Below are positions 54,965 to 64,000 of a stretch of 64,000 nucleotides of DNA, piece by piece. How positions within the stretch are numbered: position 1 is the first letter of the stretch; each line of letters begins with the position of its first letter. The notes under the pieces are model-generated. The model searched no databases. It saw only the letters and a list, made by a program, of their open reading frames with translations, and was not told the DNA's origin. The translations under genes and the position numbers were made by a program. Source of the stretch: Aurelia coerulea (Eukaryota; Cnidaria; Scyphozoa; Semaeostomeae; Ulmaridae); the NCBI GenBank assembly GCA_039566865.1, contig CM076943.1, positions 40,370,663 to 40,434,662 of the forward strand, in the 5' to 3' direction.

Positions 54965-55398
54965 GGCTACAAAGACATTGCGCGGTCCACCATTAGTCTC
55001 CAAATATGTCTATTTTCTGCTGCCATTTTTTCATGTTCTTTGACTCTCACTGTTTTGAAACTTCCATCTCTCTTTTTCACAACTGTATTACATTCAACTT
55101 TTTCCACATCCTTTTCTATTTGTCTCAGCCATGTTCATTTTTGTCCACCCCTTGATTTTTTACAGGGTTTTTTCGCCTCCTTCAATGATTTTCTTGCTGA
55201 TGTGTCTTCTGGTAGTCTTAATAAATGACCATACCATGTTAATCTTCTTCGCTTTACAATTTGGCTCAATGGAGCTAAATTTGTTCTTCTATTAAGGTCA
55301 TCGTTGCTGACTTTATCCTGCCAATTCAGATTCAAAATTCTTCCCATTAATTTTCTTTGAAATATATCGATGCTCTCTTCGCGTTTCTTTGTTAAAGT
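54965..55398 (-). pseudogene. LINE ORF2 C-terminal fragment truncated by a palindromic insertion
   Basis: Minus-strand reading: LTKKREESIDIFQRKLMGRI, DDLNRRTNLAPLSQIVKRRR, LTWYGHLLRLPEDTSARKSL, then after a stop TWLRQIEKDVEKV and WRLMVDRAM. This is the conserved C-terminus of endonuclease/RT LINE ORFs. The upstream part is cut at 55399 by the 600-bp palindrome. Confidence 0.75.
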
Positions 55399-55998
55399 AA
55401 CAAGAGCAGATTTTGTAATACAATAGCAACAGTTGCGTTTGATTGACACCTCAATTCAAAGCGATTAGCGGCTGCAGACAAAGGAAATTATCTCAACCAA
55501 TAATTCAAAACAAACAAAGCCGCAAAAGTTTCCCCAAAACTGGTAAGGCAAACTCTCGCCTGGTGCAAGCGAAAGATGGTTTTTAAGGGAAGTTATGTGC
55601 TTATAGCGAAAGAAGAAGGGTAAATCTAAAGTTCTGTCGCTTAGATTATGTTAATTTAATTTAGGAGCTGTTTTGTAATCGTTTCATTTAAGCCCTAAAG
55701 ACGCGAGAATTACAATGCCTTCTGCTCCGCTCCTGAATCAAATAAATATAATATAAGCGAAAGAACTTTAGATTTACCGTTCTTCTTTCACTATAAGCAC
55801 ATAACTTCCCTTAAAAACCATCTTTCGCTTGCACAAGGCGAGAGTTTGCCCTACCAGTTTTGGGGAAACTTTTGCGGCTTTGTTTGTTTTGAATTATTGG
55901 TTGAGAGAATTTCCTTTGTCTGCAGCCGCTAATCGCGTTGAATTGAGGTGTCAATCAAACGCAACTTTTGCTATTGTATTACAAAATCTGCTCTTGTT
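55399..55998. mobile_element. 600-bp palindromic element, copy 3
   Basis: AACAAGAGCAGATTTTG to its complement; flanks TGTTAAAGT (55390-55398) and TGTTAAAGC (55999-56007) form an 8/9-match TSD. It inserted into the LINE fragment. Confidence 0.85.
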
Positions 55999-56550
55999 TG
56001 TTAAAGCAAGCGATACGCTAGCTCGCTCCTTCGTAGAGGTAGCTCGCTTCGCGAGCAATGCTCCTCCGCAAAAGACTTAAGGTAGTAGAATCGAATAAAA
56101 ATTTCCTACAAAATAAAGGTGTCCGCAATGCTCCATGGTTAAAGTCCATAATGCACCGTCTGCCGTCTGCGAGCACCATCGACATCAGCGCATGCGCAGT
56201 ATGGAAAGTATGATAATGATACTTATTGTTGCATAGCTAAAACAGAAATATCTGCATAGTCAATTGACTTAATCAAGAGGCACTATTGACTATACCAACC
56301 AATTTGTTACGCAGCTGTAACTATTTTTGGTGTCTAATGATTTCGGGATTTTAGAAGATTGTTACATGAAGCCATTGCCTGCAAAAGTTGCTAATGACCA
56401 CAATTCCAAAAATGTTGACAACAATGTTCATGATTAAACCCAGGACTCCCTCACTAATGTTATTGCTAGCTTACTCATTCAACGTTACACCGGCTATTCT
56501 GCGGGCCATGATTGATCGTATCAAATCGAAAAATAGACTGTCTTGCGTCC
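55999..56550. other. Noncoding stretch
   Basis: Contains CGCTAGCTCGCTCC / GGTAGCTCGCTTCGCGAGCAA (56005-56060), a compact CG-rich inverted repeat. No gene found. Confidence 0.35.
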
Positions 56551-57253
56551 GCGGGCGAGGTACATAACATGCTCATGGTATGGGTATGTGCCGCCCATGT
56601 GAGTGGGTTTCTGGGCCAAAATTCTCTAAATAAGGGTAATCTTTCGGAAAATTTTCCATAAACATGGGTTCAGTTTGGCTGAAATATGCAAAGAGTCGTT
56701 GAAAATGGGTAGCTTTCCGCCAAAATTCATCACAAAATTGGGTACGAAGGTAAATTTTGGCAATCCGCCATTTCAAGGTAAGAGGCACGAAAGCGGACGT
56801 ATTTTGTTGTTTGAGATTTTGCATTTTTTGAGACCAAAATTCTTATGGTACGTATAAAGTAGTCTTGAGACAAATTTTCATATTCTAATCTGTCATTATT
56901 TAGAAATTATGATGATATAAAGAATTTGAATTCATAAGGGCTTTGACCGTGGAAATAGGAGTTTGGACAAAAATTTGTCCAAACTTTGATTTCACGGTTA
57001 AAGCCCTTGTGATTTTAAATTCTTAAAATTGTCATAATTTTGAAATGAAGACATATATGAATGTGAAAATTTGCTTCTTAGCTAAACTTTGTACGCAGAA
57101 CAACATTTTGGCCTAAAAAATGCAATATCTCCAAATAACAAAAAACTTCCGCTTTCGCGCCTCTTACCTTGAAAAGGTGGATTAGAAGAGGGTAGCTTTT
57201 TGAAAATCGGGCGGCAGACCCCCGTCCATTCCCACGTCATGTACCCCCTGGGC
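56551..57253. mobile_element. CCCGGG-type element, ATGGGT subfamily, long copy
   Basis: GCGGGCGAGGTACATAACATG at left and ACGTCATGTACCCCCTGGGC at right, with 8-bp TSD TTGCGTCC (56543-56550, 57254-57261). (A)CATGGGT-like motifs repeat in the left half. Both halves form large inverted arms meeting at a palindrome near 56970. Confidence 0.85.
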
Positions 57254-57261
57254 TTGCGTCC

Positions 57262-57607
57262 AGCTGACAAATCAATTAAAACAAGAATTGAAAACTGTTC
57301 ACAAAAAAGTAAACTGTAATGTTTTGAAATCTTTTCTCAACAAAGTACACTTTATATTAGATAACAATAATGAAACCATAAACCCAGATTCTTTTCTCTG
57401 CTAGCACGTGCTTGCGATAGTATAAATGATTTTTAAGGAGATAAAACGTGGAAATTAGATTAAAAACGGATCTGAAATGCTCTTCACAAAATAGCAAAAC
57501 TGGTCTACAGAAGGCGGTCTAAAGGGCAACGTAGAGTCCGTCTCAAATTAGACTCAAAGTACCGTAACAACTTTGTAGCGGATCAAAACTGTATGGGTAC
57601 AGTGTGA
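57262..57607. other. Noncoding stretch
   Basis: AT-rich; no gene or bounded repeat seen. Confidence 0.3.
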
Positions 57608-58233
57608 GATCCTGTTTACACGATAAAAAACTGGATCAATCCAGAACGGGATCGATCTCAAACTGGTATGGATCGGTCTTGCGTTTACACGGGATCGCTA
57701 GGCATCGATCCGCTATCCGTGGTAGTTTGGATCGTTTGCCAGAGCGATCCAGTTTGGGATTTCATTTCATTTTAAATTCATTTCATTTTAAATTCTTTAA
57801 ACAGGGTTAAATATACAGTTAAATACTGATTTCCAAATTGCCCTGTAAAATAATAACAAAATAAAGATATCTAATCAAAATTTACAAGTAACGATATCGA
57901 TCCTGTCAGAGGCTCGTGTAAACGGCTGGATCGATCCCAAACTGGAACGGATTCAAAACGAGGCAAACCGAAAAAGGAAATCGAGGCGTTTTCATATTGA
58001 TACCTTTTGGTCACCCTGACAACAAATGGCGCCAAGTCTTTTTTACGCATGCCCAAATCTTTATAAGGAGTCTGGGAATCAGTGATATGGTGCCTGGATC
58101 GATCCCGTGTGAACGCAACATAATTTGGGATCGCTCCCGTGAAAACACCTGCAAAATTCTGGGATCGATCCCAACCTGGATCGATCTCGTTCTGAGTCGA
58201 TCCAGTGCAGTTTTCCCTCGAGTAAACAGGGTC
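57608..58233. mobile_element. MITE with reiterated GGATCGATCC motifs, element 1
   Basis: GATCCTGTTTACACGA and CGAGTAAACAGGGTC ends are inverted; flanks TGA/TAA. GGATCGAT(C)CC/ GATCGATCC recurs many times in both orientations, giving false ORFs on both strands. It abuts element 2, sharing TAA. Confidence 0.7.
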
Positions 58234-58236
58234 TAA

Positions 58237-58733
58237 GACCCCGTTTACACGGTAGCGGATCAAAAGTGTTGCGGATCAAAGTGTTACGGATCACCCTCCC
58301 GTCTACACGGCAGCGGATCAAAATTGTATCGGATCACGGTCTCGTCTACACGGTAGCGGATCAGCGGTCACCAAAGAAATAGGGCGAGGTCACGTTCAAG
58401 ATTTTCTCGGATTTTCAGTGATTTCCTTTTAACGTCAAATTTCAAAACAAACTGCAATTATGATTAAACCTCGTTTGTATGGAAAATACCCTCGTAATGA
58501 ATCCGAATCAAAATTGATGCGGATCACTTGCGTTTACACGGCGCAGAGCAGAAGTGATCCGATACAAAAGTGATCCGATACAAAACGAGTTCGCTTTCGT
58601 AGCAGGATCAAAATTGATGCGGATAGCGGAGCAGAAGTGTATCGGATCACTTCAAGCTCGTGTAAACGGGAGGCTGATCCGCAACACTTTTTGTATCGGA
58701 TCAAAAGTGATCCGCTACCGTGTAAACGGGGTC
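58237..58733. mobile_element. MITE with reiterated GCGGATCA motifs, element 2 (TAA-flanked)
   Basis: GACCCCGTTTACACGGTAGC and GCTACCGTGTAAACGGGGTC are perfect inverted ends with 3-bp TSD TAA (58234-58236, 58734-58736). The interior reiterates GCGGATCAAAA(T/G)TG. A TWA 3-bp TSD fits PIF/Harbinger-like elements (inference). Confidence 0.8.
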
Positions 58734-58736
58734 TAA

Positions 58737-59333
58737 ATGTGGTCTACAAAGACAAATAATCAACCATGAGCCTTTGTGCGCCGAATGAAAAGCAAGAGAA
58801 AGAGAACCTTAGGCCAGACAAGACATTCAGATAATACGAAAGTCGACTTGTCGCCACAAAGGATCACGGTTAGCAATGGGTCGTTAATGCAGAGATACTG
58901 AGATATGAATGAACGTTGTTCAGTGTATTCGGTTATCATTTATTGGTTATCAAAGGCATTCTTCCCCATGAAATTTCTCAACATAAAACAATATAGCATA
59001 CACTAATATAATTGAAATTGAGGTCTTCATGTCATGTATTTTACGAATTGTAACTTAAAAACAAGCTGCCTCGGAACGCTTGCCAGTTGTATCTTTTCCA
59101 GTTTGTGATTGCAGAATACAATGCATCGTCGTAGGCAATCTTGGAGATCCAAATCCTCATTTACAGCATGGAAAAGTGATGGCACAAAATATGTGATAAG
59201 TCCCTACCAGAGTCTGGAACACTGCAAGTTGTCTTTACCTGTCCCTTCCAGAGGGTTTTGAAGAACGGCTGGTACAGTGTTAAGGAAATGTAGGTTGAAT
59301 TTGCAGCAGCTCAAGCAAAACTATGCTTATAAC
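58737..59333. other. Noncoding stretch
   Basis: No gene, exon or bounded repeat identified. Confidence 0.3.
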
Positions 59334-59625
59334 CCCGGCGAGGGGGGGGGGGTACATCACATGTTGAGGGTACGGGTATAAGCCGCCCACATGGGTGGGT
59401 TTTTTGGCCCAAATTTCTCTGTACAAGGGTCCTTTTTCGGCAAATTTTCCTTAAACATGGGCTCGGTTTGGCTGAAATCCGCAAATAATCGTTGAAAATG
59501 GGTAGTTCTCTGCCAAAAATTCATCATAAAAGTGGGTTCGAATGCAAATTTTGGCAATTACAAGAGGATCGCCTTCCGAAAACCGGGCAGCAGACCTCTG
59601 TGCATCCCCAGGTCGTGTACCTTGT
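59334..59625. mobile_element. CCCGGG-type element, ATGGGT subfamily, degraded copy
   Basis: CCCCGGCGAGGGG..GGTACATCACATG at left; the interior (GGGTATAAGCCGCCCACATGG, AACATGGGCTCGGTTTGGC) matches 56570-56770. The right end GGTCGTGTACC is decayed and no TSD was seen. Confidence 0.65.
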
Positions 59626-60366
59626 TTCCATGTGTTCATTGATTTGTTGATGTCACTTCAGGTTGATAGGGACTCGTATACCATGACATGACGGCACACC
59701 TATTAAAAATAACCTAAACTTGCGGGAGTTTTCATAAACCAACGTCCTGTCACAAAATCACTTCAACGTCTGATTTAAAGAGCTTGAACATTGAAAAGCA
59801 AACTGTAACAATATTGCTTCCACCTTTCAAGCAGTAATCTTCCTTTGTACAAACGTCATGACATGAATCCATCGCAGCTATGAGAACTCCAGATGATATG
59901 ATGCGCTTTAAGTATGCAACAGCAACAGCTTTCTGATAGCACTTCCTGATTGGTTAAAAAGTAAATCGTAGACGATCCTAGCAATTTGATTGGTGAATAC
60001 GGATCCACTCTACCAGGGCCTAAATCGAGGGGCATTTCACTCATTCGAAAAAGAGTACGAGATTTTTTCAGAACAAAAGGATTTTTACGGATTTTTGATG
60101 GATTCTTCTTGACGACAAAAGGATTTTGACCGAAGGTGTACGAGATTATTTGGGAGTGAAATGCCTCTCGGCCTAAATTGTGCCTGAAATTTCATAATAA
60201 TGTCACGAGTCCCTATTGACCGAAATGACATTAAAAAATCTGAGAACGCAAGGTAACGAGGGACCCAAAGCCATAAGTACACTGTTGTTAGTATAAGTAT
60301 AGTATGGTATTTTCTATGGTTAATGGTATAGAAAACACTATAAACCATTTAAAAATATAGAAAAGT
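59626..60366. other. Noncoding stretch with an inverted repeat
   Basis: GGGACTCGTATACCATGACATG..(59670) and CATAATAATGTCACGAGTCCCTATTGACCGAAATGACAT (60196) are partly complementary. CGAGGGGCATTTCACT / AGTGAAATGCCTCTCGG pair at 60025-60043 and 60155-60172, suggesting a ~150-bp MITE. Confidence 0.5.
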
Positions 60367-60957
60367 AACAAGGACCGATTTTGTAATACAATAGCATCAG
60401 TTACTTTAATTGACACCTCAATTCAAAGCGATTAGCGATTGCAGACAAAGGAAATTCTCTCAACCACCTTAAAAACAAACAAAGCCGCAAATGCTGCCCC
60501 GATACCAGTGGGGCAAACTCTCGCCTTGTGCACACGAAACGTGGTATTTAAGAGAAGTTATAACGAAAGAAGAAGGGTAAATCTAAAGTCCTATCTGGCG
60601 GATTTTGTCTATTTAATTCAGGAGCTGTTTGGTAACCGTTTCATTTAAGCCCTAAATACTCGAGAATTACCATGTCTTCTGTTCAGCTTCGGAATCAAAT
60701 AAACAAAATCCGACAAGCAGGACGTTAGATTTACCCTTCTTCTTTCGTTATAAGCACATAACTTCCTCTTAAAACCACCTTTCGCGTGTGCAAGGCGAGA
60801 GTTTGGCCTACTGGTTTCGGAGCAATTTTTGCAGCTTGTTTGCTTTTGAATTATTGATTGAGAGAATTTCCTTTGTCTGCAATCGCTAATTGCTTTGAGT
60901 TGAGGCGTCAATCAAAAGCAACTGATGCTATTGTATTACAAAATCTGTCCTTTTGTT
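60367..60957. mobile_element. 600-bp palindromic element, copy 4 (diverged)
   Basis: AACAAGGACCGATTTTGTAATACAATAGCATCAG to the complementary end near 60957. More diverged than the other three copies and without a readable TSD. Confidence 0.75.
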
Positions 60958-61293
60958 TGCTCCAATCTTTTCTTTCAAATTTGATTTGATTTTGACATTG
61001 CCGGAGAACAAAGGAAGTGTTGTTTTTGAAGCAACGACTGATGTTGCATTTCTCGGACCATGAATCAACAATCACTTATCAGACCAAGGGCGATATGAAA
61101 TGCGCAGTTCCGTTTCAATATTGATTTAGGCCCGATCGGAGAGCATGTATAGATTCTGAGGCCTAATTTGCTCACTCAAATCTCACATGTATCGGTGCTC
61201 GTTTCTAGCTTGTTTCCTGCGAGAAATTGTTCATACCTTACTGGCATGCAGTACCTTCAAACTTTCCATGGCAAATATCGTCTTTACAGCTCT
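60958..61293. other. Noncoding stretch
   Basis: No gene or repeat boundary identified. Confidence 0.3.
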
Positions 61294-61680
61294 TTATTAC
61301 CTGACTGACGCCTCAAAAACGAGGCAATACAAGAATCCCGCCAATCCCATTGGCTAATCGCACATTTCCCGCGGTTTTCCCGTAGCCTTGTATAATACGA
61401 TACAAGGACGCGTTTTTGTCACCACAGCAACTAATTTAGGCCTGTGAGATTTGCAATGAATCCAAACGATATAACAGTAACAAAATGCGTTTGAATAAAT
61501 GATACAAGTCAAAATTAGAAGCTATCAGGTAATAGAACTCATACTAACCGGTTTTGTAATTGAACAGGAAAATATAAAGCCCTCGGTCTTATTGCACAGA
61601 CCTCGCAAGCTCGGTCTGTACTTTTAAGACCTCGGGCTTTATATTTTCCTGTACAACATAAAACCGGTTAGTATGCGCAT
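61294..61680. mobile_element. TTATTACCTGA-family MITE, uninterrupted copy
   Basis: Matches both flanks of the composite element at 10532-12598. At 61391-61415 it reads CCTTGTATAATACGATACAAGGACGCG with no insert, giving the empty site for the foldback. It ends with a ~130-bp hairpin (AACCGGTTTTGTAATTG... to ...AAACCGGTTAGTATGCGCAT). Confidence 0.85.
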
Positions 61681-61915
61681 AGTAAATATAATCTTTTTCC
61701 GCTTTTAATTGCCTGGAATTTGGTATCTGGAGACTGTTTTGTTTCTCTCGCAGCAGGCAGCATTTCCTAAAGTAAACGGCCACTCGAAAGCAAATTTCCC
61801 TTCGCTCCGCGGCAGCGGCTTTTCGATTTTTATCTTCAACGGAACTGCGCATTGGTTTATCGTCGCGTTTCATATCGCCCTTGATCAGACTAACTCAAAC
61901 AAGGTCCCATAAACG
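61681..61915. other. Noncoding stretch
   Basis: Frames on both strands overlap here, but none shows a recognised domain. Confidence 0.3.
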
Positions 61916-62467
61916 TTAACCCTGTCTGACCTGGGTGTTTTGAAACACTCAATGCCTGGGGGAGGGGGGCGCGGATTCCACCCTCTGTTTAGTTTATCTC
62001 TGTTGTTATACGAGATATGGCTACCAAATTTGGCACAAAATCACAAAGGAAGTTCATTATATAAACAATCAACATTTGAAATCATAATTCAATTAGCGAT
62101 GTTGTTGTTGTTGCTAGAGCATGATGATCATTATGATGTCATATAAATAAAAGCTTGTTAAAAGGTCATGAAACTTGACTTTTCATAAAGAAATAAAAGA
62201 TGTAGATCAAAACATATATAAGTTCATAATTTAGGCTCAATTGGACCAATTAAACATGATTAAGAAAGAAACAAAGTATTTTTATCACAGAGTGTGGTAT
62301 GACAAATTGGTAACCATGGAGACAAGGCTAAAATAGAATGTCCAAGTTCCTACAATATTATTGCTCTATGATACAAAGTTAAACTTACGAAATCTCAGAG
62401 GCCTGCTACATGCATGGAAAAACGTGTAAGCAAAAATATACTAGGGGGGGGGGGGCGATAGGGTTAA
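61916..62467. mobile_element. TTAA-flanked MITE (copy 3)
   Basis: TTAA-CCCTGTCTGACCTGGG at left and CGATAGGG-TTAA at right (TTAA 61916-61919, 62464-62467). G tracts at 61963-61972 and 62443-62455 lie subterminally as in copies 1 and 2. No ORF with recognisable function. Confidence 0.75.
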
Positions 62468-63147
62468 GTGAAAGCCTCTTCTATGCAAGTGCGTAAACAA
62501 GTGAAAATCTACGTTATAGCTCCTCCACAGTAGTCACACGAACGGGGCACACTGTGTTGGGACACCATATACATTTCAAATTAATAAGACAACATAATCA
62601 GTCATGAGTGAAAAAAATTCTTCAGCAACACATAGTGCTGTAATGCAACACTTTTCTTAAACATCACCGAGCTTTGATTATTAAAACAAAATAAAAAAAA
62701 TCAGATTTTCCACGTGGACAGATAAGTCCTCGTTCAATCTTGGTGTCAACAGCCCAACACAATATGAGTCGATAAATATACCATTAAAAATTAAAAATAA
62801 CAGCGAAAACATTATTTCACAGCGCAGCGACCAGTTTTCAATGTTTCATGACAAGAGGAAATATGATATTATGCGTGCAGGTAAAACACCATGCCGTACA
62901 CGATCGACTGCGCGGTAAGTACACGCAACTTGGAATCTTTACAATATTTCGCCGGTGGCTATTCGTGAATTTAGCCTCAATTAATGTAAAGCCCTTGTTA
63001 ATAAACATGATTATTGAGTTATTGGTTGTGAACTCAGATGAAAGCATGCTCGGGTCCTCCATGAAACTCACTTAAGGTAACTCTGCTTTCCGCTCTAGTG
63101 CACAGCGAAATGCGGTTTCACAAAACCACTCTCCTCAGAAAACAGTT
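62468..63147. other. Noncoding stretch
   Basis: GTTGGGACACCATATAC near 62558 resembles a mariner-type end without a partner. No gene supported; opposing ~75-codon frames at 62838-63075 lack motifs. Confidence 0.35.
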
Positions 63148-63443
63148 AATTTCTCCAATATTATTCGGCCTATCGAAAAGCGGTAAAAAGGATGTTGTTC
63201 TGTATAATCTGGGCAATCGAAAGATGTATAAATCACAATGTTTCCGTCAACCTTGGTTTCGCAAATCCTAGTTTAAATCTTTTTGCTGATTTTAGAATTT
63301 CTCCAATATTATTCGGCCTATCGAAAAGCGGTAAAAAGGATGTTGTTCTGTATAATCGGGCAATCGAAAGATGTATAAATCACAATGTTTCCGTCAACCT
63401 TGGTTTCGCAAATCCTAGTTTAAATCTTTTTGCTGATTTTAGA
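63148..63443. repeat. 148-bp tandem duplication
   Basis: Bases 63148-63295 and 63296-63443 are nearly identical (TTTCTCCAATATTATTCGGC..., ending GCTGATTTTAG). Differences are one small indel near CAATCT/CAATCG. No conserved protein is encoded. Confidence 0.9.
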
Positions 63444-63576
63444 ACAGTGGATTTATCTCCGAAACTACTCGAAAAATGTTCGATTTTTTTTCGCTCCATC
63501 TTTAGCTAAGTAGTTGATCTACAACTTTGCCAAGTCTGATTGAAAAAGCTAGGCTAGATTTCCTGCAATCGAATTT

Positions 63577-64000
63577 CATATTTCTGTTTACTTTTCGACA
63601 GCAAAATGGAGAAACCTTGGTCAACAGATTACCATGCTATGAAGCACGCTTGCAAAAGCTCAGGCCTGAAATAACTTTCGGACATTTTTCCATTGGCAAA
63701 CAAATGAACGTCATCTTTTGGGAATACCATACGCAGGTCTCAAAAGACATCCTAATCTATTGATTAAAAATTACTGATTTTTACCAGCAACTTCACGAAA
63801 CCATGCTTTGGGTGTCTTTCGAGACTTTCGTAAGCATTCACAGATTATCAATTTCTTTTAGAGTCCACAATGAGCATAGATCTTAGATCAAGAACTAATT
63901 TTTTTTGCAAAAACATTCTACGGGCGTTCAAATCGTTCTGCATGGGCTAAACTGTTGACCAACGCTTTTCCCCTTCGATGTCGAAAAGTAAACAGAAATG
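63577..64000. mobile_element. Inverted-repeat element reaching the window edge
   Basis: CAT(A)TTTCTGTTTACTTTTCGACA at 63577 is complementary to the last ~22 bases of the window (TGTCGAAAAGTAAACAGAAATG). TTGGTCAACAG / CTGTTGACCAA also pair (63616-63626, 63953-63963). The right flank is outside the window, so a TSD cannot be tested. Confidence 0.6.

Noticed and set aside
57871..58321. ORFs of 80-130 codons with repeated DRS/GSIP residues
   Set aside because: Translation of GGATCGATCC repeats inside a MITE.
1..64000. tRNA, rRNA or small RNA genes
   Set aside because: No cloverleaf with A/B boxes, 5S or U-RNA sequence was recognised by eye; a tRNAscan or Rfam search would be needed to exclude them.

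Overview
The window looks like nuclear DNA of an invertebrate metazoan, most likely a cnidarian. The basis is AT-rich sequence, small spliced exons in kilobase introns, a type II membrane protein joining collagen, immunoglobulin and fibrinogen-like domains, a CD36-family receptor, and a very heavy load of miniature DNA transposons and decayed non-LTR retrotransposons. The taxon is inferred from gene and repeat style only.

Three host genes can be supported. (1) 3247-8658, plus strand, three exons: a collagen / Ig / fibrinogen-like transmembrane protein whose C-terminus resembles the fibrinogen-like module of contactin-associated proteins. (2) 36833 down to 14589, minus strand: eight phase-compatible exons of a CD36/SCARB/LIMP-2-like receptor (about 382 codons). 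The last ~100 residues, including the second membrane span, were not found. (3) 48530-49441, plus strand: an intronless 303-aa coiled-coil protein with two TQT motifs of the kind bound by dynein light chain LC8. A possible first exon of an unrecognised gene lies at 41133-41004, minus strand.

Nearly everything else is mobile DNA, and many insertions can be bounded exactly by target-site duplications (TSDs). These include: a family with CCCGGG/G-tract ends and 8-bp TSDs (18.6, 22.3, 50.0, 54.5 and 56.6 kb, with relatives at 3.7 and 59.3 kb); ~600-bp palindromes with 8-9-bp TSDs (13.2, 17.6, 55.4, 60.4 kb); a 1.68-kb foldback with a 9-bp TSD inserted in a smaller element whose uninterrupted copy is also in the window; TTAA-flanked MITEs; TA-flanked mariner-like MITEs, one splitting a reverse transcriptase ORF; hAT-like MITEs; and elements with 3-bp TWA TSDs. 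Non-LTR fragments lie at 0.2, 1.2, 19.4, 30.0, 31.4-32.5, 34.4, 38.2-39.6 and 55 kb.

Layout: 0-3 kb repeats and LINE tails; 3.2-8.7 kb collagen-Ig gene with nested transposons in intron 2; 9-14.5 kb repeats and a split Cys-rich pseudogene; 14.6-36.8 kb CD36-like gene with repeat-filled introns, including a ~205-bp tandem array that reiterates the splice acceptor and start of exon 5; 37-48 kb LINEs, hAT-like elements, a ~170-bp satellite and a long-inverted-repeat element; 48.5 kb coiled-coil gene; 49.5-64 kb almost entirely MITEs. The strongest candidates for something undescribed are the acceptor-reiterating array, the CCCGGG-ended family with internal reiterated motifs, and the tandem duplication of the fibrinogen N-subdomain.
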